64,000 nucleotides of DNA from Paenibacillus swuensis (lineage in GTDB: Bacteria; Bacillota; Bacilli; Paenibacillales; DY6). The stretch covers positions 3,562,501-3,626,500 of the forward strand of contig NZ_CP011388.1 of the NCBI RefSeq assembly GCF_001644605.1, read 5' to 3'. The notes below the pieces were generated by a model. That model was not told where the DNA came from and made no database searches. It worked only from the letters and a program-made list of their open reading frames with translations. Of this stretch, positions 36,884-46,815 are shown in pieces; within the stretch, counting starts at the first letter, position 1; each line of letters opens with the position of its first letter. Made by a program: the position numbers and the translations under genes.

Positions 36884-38011
36884 ATGTCATTAGAAGCCGT
36901 TGAATTGGATGAAAGGGAACTGTTATTTGGTCTTCATCAAGTGCCGAGTATCGGCTGGAAATCAATTCGTAAACTCGTTCTGCATACGCGAAGCTTAACA
37001 GAGCTGCTGAATATGAAAATGAAGGACGAAGTTTGTATACAACTTCCGTTGGAACAACACCGGAAAGAGGCGCTTTGCCAATCATTCACAACAGAGTTTA
37101 TCAAACAAAGGATTAAGCTTTACAGAGAATCCGGCATCCAAGTTGTGACAATTCTTGATAAAGCTTACCCAGAAGTTATGAAAGAGAGTTCAGAGCCTCC
37201 ATGGGTCTTATACGCCCGTGGTAAAGTGGAGTTGATGAACATGCCGCTTATCGCTATGGTGGGCGCGCGTACTCCGACAGCATACGGCCGTAAAGCGGCC
37301 GAGGAATTAGCGGCCGCCCTGGTTAAGGCCGAAATAGGTGTTGTCAGCGGACTTGCCCGCGGAATCGACAGTTGCGCGCATCAAGGTACGCTCAACGCTG
37401 GAGGAGCTACCATCGCCGTGCTGGGTACAGGCATTGATGTGGTGTATCCGCCGGAGAACCGCGCGTTGTATAATAGCATCTCCGAGCGCGGACTTGTGTT
37501 GTCGGAATTCCCTATGGGCACACCTTCGAAGGCGGGTATGTTTCCGCAACGCAACCGCATTATTGCGGGAATGTCACTTGGCACAATCGTTGTGGAAGCC
37601 GCGAAGCAAAGCGGATCCCTTATTACGGCCGAATATGCGTTCAATGAGAATCGGGAGGTATTTGCCGTACCAGGTTATTTCTCTTCGCCGAAAAGCCAGG
37701 GAACGCACGAGCTGATTAAGAATGGCAAGGGAAGGCTAATCTGCTCAATCGGTGATATATTGGAAGAGTTAAGCTATCTAAAACCCGGACCGGTGCTTGG
37801 AAAACATGCGGTACCCGCTGTTATGCCGGAGGTGGAGCTTACGAGTGAAGAGAGACAATTGATGGAACATATGACGATTGAAGGCATTACATTGGATGAG
37901 TTACATAGCCGTTCCAACATTGAATTTGGACATTTGCACGCACTTCTGTTACATTTATTGATAAAAAAGCAAATCAAACAATTGCCTGGTTCTTGTTACG
38001 CTTTATTCTAA
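36884..38011 (+). CDS. dprA: DNA processing protein DprA (Smf)
   Basis: A 375-residue protein that loads RecA onto incoming single-stranded DNA during transformation. The Rossmann-like DprA domain carries [18 protein letters not shown] (about 126-143), [16 protein letters not shown] (about 155-170) and the downstream [20 protein letters not shown] segment. A winged-helix-like tail lies at the C-terminus. GAGG lies five bases before ATG 36884. Its 3' end is close to topA, the classical smf-topA order. Confidence 0.94.
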   Translation: MSLEAVELDERELLFGLHQVPSIGWKSIRKLVLHTRSLTELLNMKMKDEVCIQLPLEQHRKEALCQSFTTEFIKQRIKLYRESGIQVVTILDKAYPEVMKESSEPPWVLYARGKVELMNMPLIAMVGARTPTAYGRKAAEELAAALVKAEIGVVSGLARGIDSCAHQGTLNAGGATIAVLGTGIDVVYPPENRALYNSISERGLVLSEFPMGTPSKAGMFPQRNRIIAGMSLGTIVVEAAKQSGSLITAEYAFNENREVFAVPGYFSSPKSQGTHELIKNGKGRLICSIGDILEELSYLKPGPVLGKHAVPAVMPEVELTSEERQLMEHMTIEGITLDELHSRSNIEFGHLHALLLHLLIKKQIKQLPGSCYALF

Positions 38012-38040
38012 TTAGACCATCTGGGGAGGAAGCACCACCT

Positions 38041-40119
38041 ATGGCCGACGCTCTAGTAATAGTGGAATCACCGGCGAAAGCCAAGACGATCGGGAAATAT
38101 CTCGGAAATAAATATATTGTTAAAGCCTCTATGGGGCATGTACGCGATCTGCCTAAGAGTCAGATTGGTGTCGAAGTGGACAATGATTTCTCACCTAAAT
38201 ATATAACGATTCGCGGTAAAGGCGACGTACTTAAGGAATTGAAAGACGCCCGCAAGAAGGTCAAGAAAGTATATCTCGCGGCTGACCCGGATCGCGAAGG
38301 TGAAGCGATCGCCTGGCACCTTGCACATTATCTGGACGTTTCCGAAGATGAGCAATGCCGTGTTGTATTTAATGAAATTACGAAACAAGCCGTGAAAGAC
38401 GCCTTTAAGACACCACGGCGGATTAATATGGATTTAGTTAACGCGCAACAAGCCCGTCGTATTCTGGACAGACTCGTAGGATATAAAATTTCACCTCTTC
38501 TATGGAAGAAAGTAAAGAAGGGTCTATCCGCAGGACGTGTACAATCCGTTGCGGTTAAGATCATTATTGACCGTGAGAATGAAATCAACGAGTTTGTTCC
38601 CGAAGAGTACTGGACAATTACAGCTACTCTTCTTAGCGGGACTGTAAAGTTTGAAGCTAAATTTTATGGAATCCACGGGGAGAAGAAAGAGCTTTCCAGC
38701 GAGCAGGATGTCCAAGATGTCCTCCAAGCCATGGCCAATAACGACTTTACGGTTAAGGAAGTGAAAGAAAGGGAACGCGGCCGCAATCCATCCGCACCTT
38801 TCACTACCAGTTCTCTGCAACAAGAGGCTGCGCGTAAACTGAACTTCCGGGCTGCCAAGACGATGTCAGTAGCTCAGCAACTCTATGAAGGTGTTGATCT
38901 TGGAAAGGAAGGAACCGTAGGTTTAATTACTTATATGCGTACGGATTCAACCCGTATTTCGCCTGTTGCTCAGGAAGAAGCCAAGGAATACATCATTGGC
39001 AAGTATGGTGAGAGCTATGTACCTGAATCACCAAGGAACTATTCAAAGAAAGCCGCCAATGCGCAAGACGCTCATGAAGCCGTTCGTCCGACTTCGGTGA
39101 TGAGAGCTCCTGACGATATCAAGGAATTTATGAGCCGTGATCAGTTCAGGCTTTATAAACTGGTTTGGGAACGGTTTTTGGCCAGCCAGATGTCATCCGC
39201 CGTGTTAGATACGTTAACCGTCGACATACAGGTTGGACCTGCTGTGTTTAGAGCAACAGGATCCAAAATCAAGTTTCCGGGATTTATGAAAGTGTATGTG
39301 GAAGGCAACGATGACGGCTCAACGGACGAGGAGAAATTCCTGCCGGCTATGACGGCAGGCGATGCTCTTAAACATGAAGAAATTGAACCGAAGCAGCATT
39401 TCACACAGCCCCCGCCACGGTACACGGAGGCCAGATTGGTGAAAACGCTTGAGGAAGAGGGAATCGGTCGCCCAAGTACGTACGCGCCAACGCTTGAAAC
39501 GATTCAGAAACGGGGCTATGTGGCTCTGGAGGAAAAGAAGTTTATTCCTACGGAGTTGGGAGAGCTAGTAATTCAGTTAATGGAAGAGTTCTTCCCGGAA
39601 ATTCTGAATCTTGAATTCACCGCCAATATGGAAGATAACTTGGATCATGTGGGCGACGGCAGTGTGGATTGGGTGAAAGTGCTGGGCGATTTCTATGAAC
39701 CGTTCGAGAAACGTCTTGAATTCGCCGAAGAAGAAATGAAAGAAATCGAAATTCAGGACGAAATTTCCGACGAGCTGTGCGAGAAATGCGGTAAACATCT
39801 GGTTTACAAGATGGGCCGATTCGGGAAATTTCTGGCTTGCTCCGGATTTCCGGATTGCCGTAATACGAAACCGATAGTTAAGGATATCGGTGTAACCTGT
39901 CCGAAGTGTCATGAAGGACATATGATTGAACGGCGCAGTAAGAAAGGCCGCGTATTCTATGGATGCGACCGTTATCCCGATTGCGATAATGTCATGTGGG
40001 ATAAGCCCGTGCAGAAGCCATGTCCGGATTGCGGTAATTTAATGATTGAGAAACGTACCAAAAAGGGCACAACCCTGAAATGTACGGTGTGTGAGCATAA
40101 TGAAGAGGCGGCGGATTAA
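38041..40119 (+). CDS. topA: DNA topoisomerase I
   Basis: A 692-residue type IA topoisomerase that relaxes negative supercoils. The TOPRIM domain ([21 protein letters not shown]; later [13 protein letters not shown]) is followed by the catalytic region with Tyr298 in [13 protein letters not shown]. Three C-terminal zinc ribbons (CEKC, CPKC, CPDC with matching CSG, CDR, CTVC) bind DNA. Start ATG 38041 follows GGGGAGGAAG; the in-frame start at 37993 lies inside dprA. Confidence 0.97.
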   Translation: MADALVIVESPAKAKTIGKYLGNKYIVKASMGHVRDLPKSQIGVEVDNDFSPKYITIRGKGDVLKELKDARKKVKKVYLAADPDREGEAIAWHLAHYLDVSEDEQCRVVFNEITKQAVKDAFKTPRRINMDLVNAQQARRILDRLVGYKISPLLWKKVKKGLSAGRVQSVAVKIIIDRENEINEFVPEEYWTITATLLSGTVKFEAKFYGIHGEKKELSSEQDVQDVLQAMANNDFTVKEVKERERGRNPSAPFTTSSLQQEAARKLNFRAAKTMSVAQQLYEGVDLGKEGTVGLITYMRTDSTRISPVAQEEAKEYIIGKYGESYVPESPRNYSKKAANAQDAHEAVRPTSVMRAPDDIKEFMSRDQFRLYKLVWERFLASQMSSAVLDTLTVDIQVGPAVFRATGSKIKFPGFMKVYVEGNDDGSTDEEKFLPAMTAGDALKHEEIEPKQHFTQPPPRYTEARLVKTLEEEGIGRPSTYAPTLETIQKRGYVALEEKKFIPTELGELVIQLMEEFFPEILNLEFTANMEDNLDHVGDGSVDWVKVLGDFYEPFEKRLEFAEEEMKEIEIQDEISDELCEKCGKHLVYKMGRFGKFLACSGFPDCRNTKPIVKDIGVTCPKCHEGHMIERRSKKGRVFYGCDRYPDCDNVMWDKPVQKPCPDCGNLMIEKRTKKGTTLKCTVCEHNEEAAD

Positions 40120-40186
40120 ATTCCCCGTCCCTTTTGTCTTATGTAAGGAAAAATTAATTATTCAATGTTTGAGGAGGATTTATATT

Positions 40187-41500
40187 TTGGTAGAAACACC
40201 TAAGGTAACAGTCATCGGAGCAGGTCTCGCAGGCAGTGAGGCAGCCTGGCAAATCGCTAAGCAAGGCGTTGCCGTGACCCTATATGAGATGAGACCCGTA
40301 CGCCAAACTCCCGCGCACCATACGGATAAATTTGCGGAATTGGTATGCAGTAACTCCTTCAGAGCTAACGGGATAGCCAACGCTGTAGGATTGTTAAAAG
40401 AAGAGATGCGATTGTTTGATTCTCTGATATTGGGGAGCGCGGATCGTAACAGCGTTCCCGCGGGAGGAGCGCTGGCCGTTGACCGGGATGGCTTCTCCGG
40501 CGAAGTGACGGATACGTTGCACAATCACCCCCTTATCGATGTGAGAAAGGAAGAAATCACGGAAATTCCTGAAGGAATTGTAGTAATTGCGACGGGTCCA
40601 TTGACTTCTCCAGCTTTATCTGAAAAAATCCAAGCCTTGTTAGGCCAGGAATATTTCTATTTCTATGATGCGGCTGCACCGATTATTGAGAAGGATTCAA
40701 TTGATATGAGTAAGGTTTACCTCGCTTCGCGTTACGATAAAGGTGAAGCCGCCTACTTGAATTGTCCGATGACGGAAGAAGAATTTAATGTTTTTCATGA
40801 GGCTCTGACAACAGCGGAGGCTGCGCCTCTTAAGGATTTTGAGAAAGAGGTTTACTTTGAGGGTTGTATGCCGATTGAAATAATGGCGCAGCGCGGCATT
40901 CAAACCGTTCTGTTCGGTCCGATGAAGCCGGTTGGTTTGGTGAATCCGCATACGGGTACATTACCGCATGCGGTTGTTCAGTTACGACAAGATAATACCG
41001 CAGGTACACTGTACAATATGGTTGGCTTCCAAACCCATCTGAAGTGGGGAGAACAGAAGCGTGTATTCTCGCTGATTCCGGGTCTGGAAAACGCTGAAAT
41101 TGTGCGTTATGGGGTAATGCATCGAAATACGTTCATCAATTCGCCCAAGCTGCTTAAACCGACGTATCAATTTAAAGAGCGACCTAACTTGTTCTTTGCG
41201 GGTCAGATGACCGGTGTTGAAGGTTACGTGGAGTCTGCTGCATCAGGTTTGCTAGCCGGTATGAACGCAGGTAGAATTGCATTGGGGAAAGATCCCGTTG
41301 TCCCACCCAATGAAACTGCTTTAGGCAGTATGGCTCATTACATTACCACAGCGGACTTTAAGCATTTTCAGCCGATGAATGCCAATTTCGGTCTTTTGCC
41401 TCCGCTAGAGAAACGGATCCGCAATAAGAAAGAAAAGAATGAGAAAATCGCAGAGAGGGCACTTTCCTCGATTCGAGAGTTTTCCTTAAATTTAAATTGA
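40187..41500 (+). CDS. trmFO: Methylenetetrahydrofolate-tRNA-(uracil-5-)-methyltransferase TrmFO
   Basis: A 437-residue FAD enzyme that makes T54 in tRNA using methylenetetrahydrofolate. The FAD loop [17 protein letters not shown] is at residues 9-25; the motifs [11 protein letters not shown] and [11 protein letters not shown] and the C-terminal [22 protein letters not shown] are diagnostic. Start TTG 40187 is eight bases after GAGGAGGA; the long in-frame extension back to 40091 overlaps topA and has no ribosome site. Confidence 0.96.
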   Translation: MVETPKVTVIGAGLAGSEAAWQIAKQGVAVTLYEMRPVRQTPAHHTDKFAELVCSNSFRANGIANAVGLLKEEMRLFDSLILGSADRNSVPAGGALAVDRDGFSGEVTDTLHNHPLIDVRKEEITEIPEGIVVIATGPLTSPALSEKIQALLGQEYFYFYDAAAPIIEKDSIDMSKVYLASRYDKGEAAYLNCPMTEEEFNVFHEALTTAEAAPLKDFEKEVYFEGCMPIEIMAQRGIQTVLFGPMKPVGLVNPHTGTLPHAVVQLRQDNTAGTLYNMVGFQTHLKWGEQKRVFSLIPGLENAEIVRYGVMHRNTFINSPKLLKPTYQFKERPNLFFAGQMTGVEGYVESAASGLLAGMNAGRIALGKDPVVPPNETALGSMAHYITTADFKHFQPMNANFGLLPPLEKRIRNKKEKNEKIAERALSSIREFSLNLN

Positions 41501-41580
41501 TATCTATGATTTGAGATTTGAGCAGCGTGTTACGATTACTATACTTTTCCGGCACACAAACATGAAAGCGGGTGTAACCT

Positions 41581-42495
41581 TTGCTGGATGAATTTTTAAC
41601 GGATGGTTATCTTCGTTACTTAACAGCCGAGAAGAACGCATCGGAACACACGTTAAACCATTATGCCAAAGATCTGGAGCAATTCACGGCTTTTTTGCAG
41701 GCAAGACAAATTCCTTCCTTTGCTGAAGTGTCCTATCTGCACGTCAGAATGTTTCTCAGTGAACTAAACGGAAAAGACTATGCCAAAAGCACCGTATCCC
41801 GCAAGCTTTCATCGTTACGATCCTTTTATAGCTATCTGGTCAGGGAAGGGTTGGTCGAGGTCAGTCCTTTCACCTATATACGCACACCGAAACGGGACAA
41901 GAAGCTGCCTAAGTTTATGTATGCCGAGGAGATGGCGGCTTTATTGGAAGCACCGGACCGCAGTTCCACATTAGGGATTAGAGATGCCGCCATTATGGAA
42001 GTGCTGTATGCCAGCGGTATGCGGGTGAGTGAATTGGCCGGGCTCAATATATCCTCACTTGATCTTGAATACGGCATCGCGCTAGTGTTTGGGAAAGGCT
42101 CTAAGGAACGCTACGTTCCTCTAGGAGAGCACGCAATAGATGCGTTGAGGAAATATCTATCCGAAGCAAGAATGAAGCTTAGGCAAACGAATATGAATAA
42201 AGGGGACGGACACTCGGAAGAGGCGGTGTTCCTTAATCATAGAGGCACCCGGTTAAGCGATCGAAGCGTTCGGCGGTTGCTGGATAAATATGTGGATGGA
42301 ATTGCTGAGCTGCGACAGGTCAGCCCGCATACCCTCCGGCATAGCTTTGCCACGCATATGCTCGAAGCGGGAGCTGATTTAAGGACTGTTCAAGAGTTGC
42401 TTGGTCATGTCAACATTTCTACAACACAGATCTACACGCACATTACAAAAGGGCATCTGCAATCTGTGTACAACCGGGCTCATCCGAGGGCATGA
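41581..42495 (+). CDS. xerC: Tyrosine recombinase XerC (CodV)
   Basis: A 304-residue site-specific recombinase that resolves chromosome dimers at dif. An N-terminal SAM-like core-binding domain (EKNASEHTLNHYAKDLEQF) precedes the catalytic domain: Arg148 in ASGMRVSELAG, the HTLRHSFATHML box (His250, Arg253) and the nucleophile Tyr285 in TTQIYTHI. The start is TTG 41581, with AAAGCGGG upstream. The xerC-hslV-hslU-codY order matches B. subtilis codV-clpQ-clpY-codY. Confidence 0.95.
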   Translation: MLDEFLTDGYLRYLTAEKNASEHTLNHYAKDLEQFTAFLQARQIPSFAEVSYLHVRMFLSELNGKDYAKSTVSRKLSSLRSFYSYLVREGLVEVSPFTYIRTPKRDKKLPKFMYAEEMAALLEAPDRSSTLGIRDAAIMEVLYASGMRVSELAGLNISSLDLEYGIALVFGKGSKERYVPLGEHAIDALRKYLSEARMKLRQTNMNKGDGHSEEAVFLNHRGTRLSDRSVRRLLDKYVDGIAELRQVSPHTLRHSFATHMLEAGADLRTVQELLGHVNISTTQIYTHITKGHLQSVYNRAHPRA

Positions 42496-42525
42496 TGACG
42501 TACTTTAGAAGGGAGCTGATTTAAT

Positions 42526-43074
42526 ATGGGAGAAATTCCGACATTTCACGCGACAACGATTTTTGCGATACGCCATGAGGGAAGAGGGGCTATTGCCGGA
42601 GACGGGCAAGTGACATTTGGTAACAACATGGTCATGAAGGCGTCTGCTAAGAAGGTCCGCCGTCTGTATAGGGGAAAAGTGATTGCCGGTTTTGCGGGCT
42701 CCGTTGCAGATGCCATAACTTTATTTGAGAAATTCGAGAATAAACTTGAAGAACATCACGGCAACCTGCAGCGTGCAGCCGTAGAATTAGCTAAAGACTG
42801 GCGGTCCGACCGGGTGTTGCGAAAGTTGGAAGCCATGATGATTGTGATGGATGCGACCGGTTTATTGCTGATTTCAGGCAACGGTGAAATTATTGAGCCG
42901 GATGACGGAATTCTCGCAATCGGATCGGGCGGAAGTTTTGCGTTGGCAGCAGGCAGGGCTATGAAGCGTCATGCTTCAACAATGGAAGCGAAAGAAATTG
43001 CCCGGGGCGCGTTACAAGTGGCTGCGGAAATTTGTGTCTTTACGAATGAAAATATTATTGTTGAAGAAATATAA
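42526..43074 (+). CDS. hslV: ATP-dependent protease HslVU (ClpQY), peptidase subunit
   Basis: The 182-residue proteasome-like peptidase that forms a dodecamer with Hsl[21 protein letters not shown] (residues 8-27) and the [17 protein letters not shown] segment are family hallmarks. In other bacteria the first Thr of TTI becomes the N-terminal nucleophile; here it is Thr10, preceded by MGEIPTFHA, so it is either exposed by processing or the nucleophile differs. B. subtilis ClpQ uses an N-terminal Ser that is not present here. AAGGGAG precedes ATG 42526. Confidence 0.95.
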   Translation: MGEIPTFHATTIFAIRHEGRGAIAGDGQVTFGNNMVMKASAKKVRRLYRGKVIAGFAGSVADAITLFEKFENKLEEHHGNLQRAAVELAKDWRSDRVLRKLEAMMIVMDATGLLLISGNGEIIEPDDGILAIGSGGSFALAAGRAMKRHASTMEAKEIARGALQVAAEICVFTNENIIVEEI

Positions 43075-43110
43075 CAGACCTTATTCGACCAAATCAGGAG
43101 GGCTGCACAC

Positions 43111-44508
43111 ATGGATCAACAATCCTTAACCCCAAGACAGATTGTTTCCGAGCTTAATAAATATATCGTGGGACAACACAAAGCCAAGAAATCCGTTGCT
43201 GTCGCTTTACGCAATCGCTATCGCAGGAGCAAGTTAGATGAGCAATTAAGGGATGAAATTGTACCTAAGAATATATTGATGATCGGACCAACGGGCGTTG
43301 GAAAGACTGAAATAGCCCGGCGGCTGGCCAAACTTGCGGGCGCGCCTTTCATAAAAATAGAAGCCACTAAATTCACGGAAGTCGGATATGTCGGACGTGA
43401 TGTGGAATCTATGGTGCGCGATCTTGCTGAAATTTCGATTCGTATGGTGAAGTCGGAAAGAACCGAAATGGTTAAAGACGAAGCCTTGGTTATGGCCAAT
43501 GAAAGAATTGTCTCTATTATCGTTCCGTCCGCGGCTAAAGCGAAAAACGGACGAAACCCGTTCGAGATGTTGTTCGGCGGCACAGGAGGCACGGCTTCGA
43601 CAGAACCGGAAGAACAAGATCATTCACTTGCGGATAAACGAGCGAAAATTCGGGCAAAGTTGGAAGAAGGACTTCTTGAAGAGGAAATTATAGAGATTGA
43701 AGTTGAAGATTCAACTCCTTCTATGTTTGATATGCTTGCCGGACAAGGGAATGAGCAGATGGGAATGAATATGCAGGAAATGTTCGGCAATTTCATGCCC
43801 AAGAAGCTCAAAAAAAGAAAACTTCCCGTTAAGGAAGCAAGAAAAGCCTTAGTACAGGAAGAAGCCCAAAAGTTGATAGACATGGACGATGTCATCAGCG
43901 AATCTGTGCGTCGTACCGAGCAGACAGGGATTATTTTTATTGACGAAATAGACAAAATCGCCGGTTCAGGAAGAGGCAACGGACCCGATGTATCCCGCGA
44001 AGGGGTGCAGAGAGACATATTACCTATCGTTGAAGGATCCACAATCATGACGAAATACGGTCCGATCCGAACAGACTATATTCTGTTTATCGCGGCCGGC
44101 GCGTTTCATATTTCTAAACCATCCGATTTGATTCCGGAATTGCAAGGTCGATTCCCTATTCGTGTTGAACTCAGCAATTTAAGTGTAGAGGATTTTGTAT
44201 CCATATTGACCGAGCCCAAGAACGCTCTGACGAAACAATACACGGCATTGTTGGAAACCGAAGGCATTCGGGTAGAGTTCTCAGATGATGCCATTAAAGA
44301 AATTGCCACCATTGCCGCGACAGTAAACAGCAATACAGAAAATATCGGAGCGCGAAGACTCCATACCATTCTTGAGAAGCTGTTAGAGGATTTATCATTT
44401 GAAGCATCTGATATTCCGTTGGAAGAGATGATGATTACACCTGAGTATGTTCGTGAGAAATTATCAGATATTGCTCAGAATAAAGATTTAAGCCAATATA
44501 TTTTATAG
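43111..44508 (+). CDS. hslU: ATP-dependent protease HslVU (ClpQY), ATPase subunit
   Basis: A 465-residue AAA+ unfoldase. Walker [16 protein letters not shown] lies at about 58-72, the pore motif region [14 protein letters not shown] at about 91-104, and Walker [13 protein letters not shown] near 271. The I domain lies between (about 110-245). The C-terminal tail ends in DLSQYIL, the type that inserts into HslV. It follows hslV by 36 bases. Confidence 0.97.
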   Translation: MDQQSLTPRQIVSELNKYIVGQHKAKKSVAVALRNRYRRSKLDEQLRDEIVPKNILMIGPTGVGKTEIARRLAKLAGAPFIKIEATKFTEVGYVGRDVESMVRDLAEISIRMVKSERTEMVKDEALVMANERIVSIIVPSAAKAKNGRNPFEMLFGGTGGTASTEPEEQDHSLADKRAKIRAKLEEGLLEEEIIEIEVEDSTPSMFDMLAGQGNEQMGMNMQEMFGNFMPKKLKKRKLPVKEARKALVQEEAQKLIDMDDVISESVRRTEQTGIIFIDEIDKIAGSGRGNGPDVSREGVQRDILPIVEGSTIMTKYGPIRTDYILFIAAGAFHISKPSDLIPELQGRFPIRVELSNLSVEDFVSILTEPKNALTKQYTALLETEGIRVEFSDDAIKEIATIAATVNSNTENIGARRLHTILEKLLEDLSFEASDIPLEEMMITPEYVREKLSDIAQNKDLSQYIL

Positions 44509-44516
44509 CTGTACCC

Positions 44517-44536
44517 GGGGGTTCATATGGACCCCC
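44517..44536 (+). promoter_or_regulatory. Hairpin just before the codY ribosome site
   Basis: GGGGGT (44517-44522) pairs with ACCCCC (44531-44536) around TCATATGG. It sits directly upstream of the codY ribosome site GGGAGG (44543-44548) in the short hslU-codY gap. It has no T-tract, so it may protect mRNA or influence codY translation. Confidence 0.4.
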
Positions 44537-44556
44537 TACCTCGGGAGGCCAGGAAC

Positions 44557-45339
44557 GTGACGCTACTTACTAAAACTAGAACATTAAACAAACTGCTGCA
44601 GAAAGCAGCAGGCCATGCCGTTAATTTTACGGAGATGGCGGAAGTACTACAAAGCATTATTGATTCGAATGTCTATGTGATCAGCCGCAAGGGAAAAGTA
44701 TTGGGATTATCCGTTCATCCGCAGCATCAGCCGCATCTTATTCAGCAATCCGTTCTGGAAGAAAGGCGAATTCCTGAAGATTATAATAAAGTTTTGTTAA
44801 GAATTGACGAAACGGCCGCCAATATTGAAGCTGAAACTTCAACGGATGGAATGGGGAGCAGCAGCATTCACCACTGGCTGAACCATAAATACATGACCAT
44901 TGTTCCCATTATCGGAAGCGGGCAGAGACAGGGTACACTTGTTTTATCCCGCATGGAAGTACCATTTGTTGATGATGACTTAATCCTGGCGGAGTATGGT
45001 TCTACCGTTATTGCTATGGAAATTCTGCGAGAGAAAGCCGAGGAAATTGAGCTAGCCGCAAGAAGTAAAGCCGTTGTCTCTGTTGCTATGGGTTCACTCT
45101 CATTCAGCGAGATGGAAGCCGTGGAGCACATTTTTGAGGAGTTAGGCAGGAAAGAAGGCCTACTTGTAGCCAGTAAGATCGCTGACAGAGTGGGAATCAC
45201 AAGGTCCGTAATCGTAAATGCACTAAGGAAATTAGAAAGCGCTGGCGTGATCGAAACGCGTTCTCTCGGCATGAAAGGGACCTATATCAAAATTTTAAAT
45301 GACCAATTAGCACTAGAACTTAACAAAAATAACAATTAA
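44557..45339 (+). CDS. codY: GTP-sensing global transcriptional repressor CodY
   Basis: The 260-residue regulator senses GTP and branched-chain amino acids and represses nutrient-limitation genes. The N-terminal GAF domain ([19 protein letters not shown]... to about 155) is followed by a C-terminal winged helix-turn-helix ([20 protein letters not shown], about 208-227). Start GTG 44557 gives the conserved MTLL-KTR beginning and follows GGGAGG at 8 bases; the ATG at 44527 lies inside the upstream hairpin. In B. subtilis CodY represses the fla/che operon that begins directly downstream here. Confidence 0.96.
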   Translation: MTLLTKTRTLNKLLQKAAGHAVNFTEMAEVLQSIIDSNVYVISRKGKVLGLSVHPQHQPHLIQQSVLEERRIPEDYNKVLLRIDETAANIEAETSTDGMGSSSIHHWLNHKYMTIVPIIGSGQRQGTLVLSRMEVPFVDDDLILAEYGSTVIAMEILREKAEEIELAARSKAVVSVAMGSLSFSEMEAVEHIFEELGRKEGLLVASKIADRVGITRSVIVNALRKLESAGVIETRSLGMKGTYIKILNDQLALELNKNNN

Positions 45340-45352
45340 TTTACAGAAAAAT
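45338..45352. promoter_or_regulatory. CodY-box-like sequence after codY
   Basis: AATTTACAGAAAAAT differs at two of 15 positions from the CodY box AATTTTCWGAAAATT. It overlaps the codY stop region, ahead of the terminator and about 115 bases before the flgB promoter. Function is unproven. Confidence 0.35.
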
Positions 45353-45355
45353 CCG

Positions 45356-45385
45356 AAAAAAGCCTTCAAAAGATAGGGCTTTTTT
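45356..45385 (+). terminator. Terminator after codY
   Basis: AAAAAAGCC (45356-45364) pairs with GGCTTTTTT (45377-45385), giving the usual A-stem-T terminator that isolates codY from the flagellar operon. Confidence 0.85.
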
Positions 45386-45465
45386 CTTATTGTGCAAAAT
45401 AGGATAATCTTGGAGTATAGATATGTAGATTCCTAGCACTATTTCTCAGATCTTGTCGAGTCATG

Positions 45466-45495
45466 TTGCAGGAATAACAAAACCGTATGTAGAAT
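45466..45495 (+). promoter_or_regulatory. Candidate sigma-A promoter of the fla/che operon
   Basis: TTGCAG (45466-45471), an 18-base spacer and TAGAAT (45490-45495), 37 bases before flgB. I see no sigma-D element here. Confidence 0.6.
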
Positions 45496-45531
45496 ATTGT
45501 TGCAAAGATCAAATAAGAGGTGGGTTTAAGC

Positions 45532-45945
45532 ATGAATATTTTTAACAGCGTGGGAGTTCAATCATTAGAACGTGCTTTGGACGCATCGATGCTTAGGCAA
45601 AAGGTTATCACCAACAATGTAGCGAATGTGGATACTCCTCATTTCAAGCGCTCTGAAGTAAAGTTCGAGGAATACCTTCAGGCTTCAGAGGATGCTTTAG
45701 TCCCCCGTCCATTGACAGGATCACGGACGAACCCCCGGCATTTTCAAATCGGAACAGCGCAATCCGCGCCAACCCCTTCCGTAGTAACTAACGGAACCAC
45801 TTCAATGAACAATAATCAAAACAATGTGGATATTGATTATGAGATGACGGAGCTGGCTAAAAATCAGCTGAAATATAACACCTATGTTCAGCAGCTAAAT
45901 CACGAGTTTGCTCAACTGCGCATAGCTACAGACGGGAGGAAATAA
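45532..45945 (+). CDS. flgB: Flagellar basal body rod protein FlgB
   Basis: A 137-residue proximal rod protein, the first gene of the fla/che operon. The N-terminal NNVANVDTPHFKRSEVKFEE (about 29-48) and the C-terminal MTELAKNQLKYNTYVQQLN helix form the coiled-coil ends that assemble in the rod. Start ATG 45532 follows AGAGGTGG; the in-frame GTG 45520 overlaps this ribosome site. Confidence 0.95.
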   Translation: MNIFNSVGVQSLERALDASMLRQKVITNNVANVDTPHFKRSEVKFEEYLQASEDALVPRPLTGSRTNPRHFQIGTAQSAPTPSVVTNGTTSMNNNQNNVDIDYEMTELAKNQLKYNTYVQQLNHEFAQLRIATDGRK

Positions 45946-45948
45946 TGA

Positions 45949-46410
45949 ATGAAGCTGTCTAACGGCTTTGATGCCAGTGCTTCGGCATTGACAGCACAAA
46001 GATTACGGATGGATACGATATCATCCAATATAGCGAACAGTGAAACTACGCGTGGTCGATTTGTCAATGGTCAATTTGAACCATATCGGCGCAAAATGAT
46101 TGTCATGGAACCCTATCAACAGAACTCTTTTGCTAATGTGCTAGATCAAGCTATGAGTGGAAAGACGATGGAGAAAGGTTCTGAGGGAGTTAAAGTAACT
46201 AGAATTGTCGAAGATCAAACCCCGTTCAAACAAGTTTACAATCCTACACATCCGGATGCGGATGCTAACGGCTTTGTGAATATGCCGAATGTCGATGTGC
46301 TTAAAGAGATGGTAGATATGATTTCGGCGACCCGTTCCTATGAAGCTAACGTAACGGCACTGAACGCGACAAAATCTATGTTCATGAAAGCTTTGGAAAT
46401 TGGAAGGTAA
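45949..46410 (+). CDS. flgC: Flagellar basal body rod protein FlgC
   Basis: A 153-residue rod protein with the SSNIANSETTRG motif (about 25-36) and the C-terminal VDVLKEMVDMISATRSYEANVTALN helix characteristic of rod and hook proteins. It starts 3 bases after flgB with GGGAGG ahead. Confidence 0.95.
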   Translation: MKLSNGFDASASALTAQRLRMDTISSNIANSETTRGRFVNGQFEPYRRKMIVMEPYQQNSFANVLDQAMSGKTMEKGSEGVKVTRIVEDQTPFKQVYNPTHPDADANGFVNMPNVDVLKEMVDMISATRSYEANVTALNATKSMFMKALEIGR

Positions 46411-46465
46411 TTACCTAACATTGATTGGCATCTTATGGTAAACTACTTGCTTGGAGGAGAAACGT

Positions 46466-46768
46466 ATGATAGAAAGAGCCGCAATACAGCCGCTTAAGAT
46501 GATCTTGCCTGCAGACGGCGGTATGAAGACCGGGAGCAGTTCCGAAGTAACTGAGAAATTCACAGCTTATTTACAAAATGCGATGGAGCAGATCAACACG
46601 CAACAAAAGAATGTGGATCTGTTGAATGAGAAATTCGCCATTGGCGAAGCGGACGTTCACCAGGTGATGATCGCATCCCAAAAAGCGGAGCTAGGCTTAC
46701 AGCTCACCTCTCAAATACGCAACAAAGTGATAGAAGCGTACCAAGAGATTATGAGAACTCAAATGTAA
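46466..46768 (+). CDS. fliE: Flagellar hook-basal body complex protein FliE
   Basis: A 100-residue adaptor between the MS ring and the rod. The C-terminal EKFAIGEADVHQVMIASQKAEL and QIRNKVIEAYQEIMRTQM segments are the conserved part. Start ATG 46466 follows GGAGGAG; TTG 46451 in frame precedes that site. Confidence 0.93.
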   Translation: MIERAAIQPLKMILPADGGMKTGSSSEVTEKFTAYLQNAMEQINTQQKNVDLLNEKFAIGEADVHQVMIASQKAELGLQLTSQIRNKVIEAYQEIMRTQM

Positions 46769-46815
46769 CTATTCGTACTCTTCTATATCGTATAATATTT
46801 GGGTGAGGTGACGTT

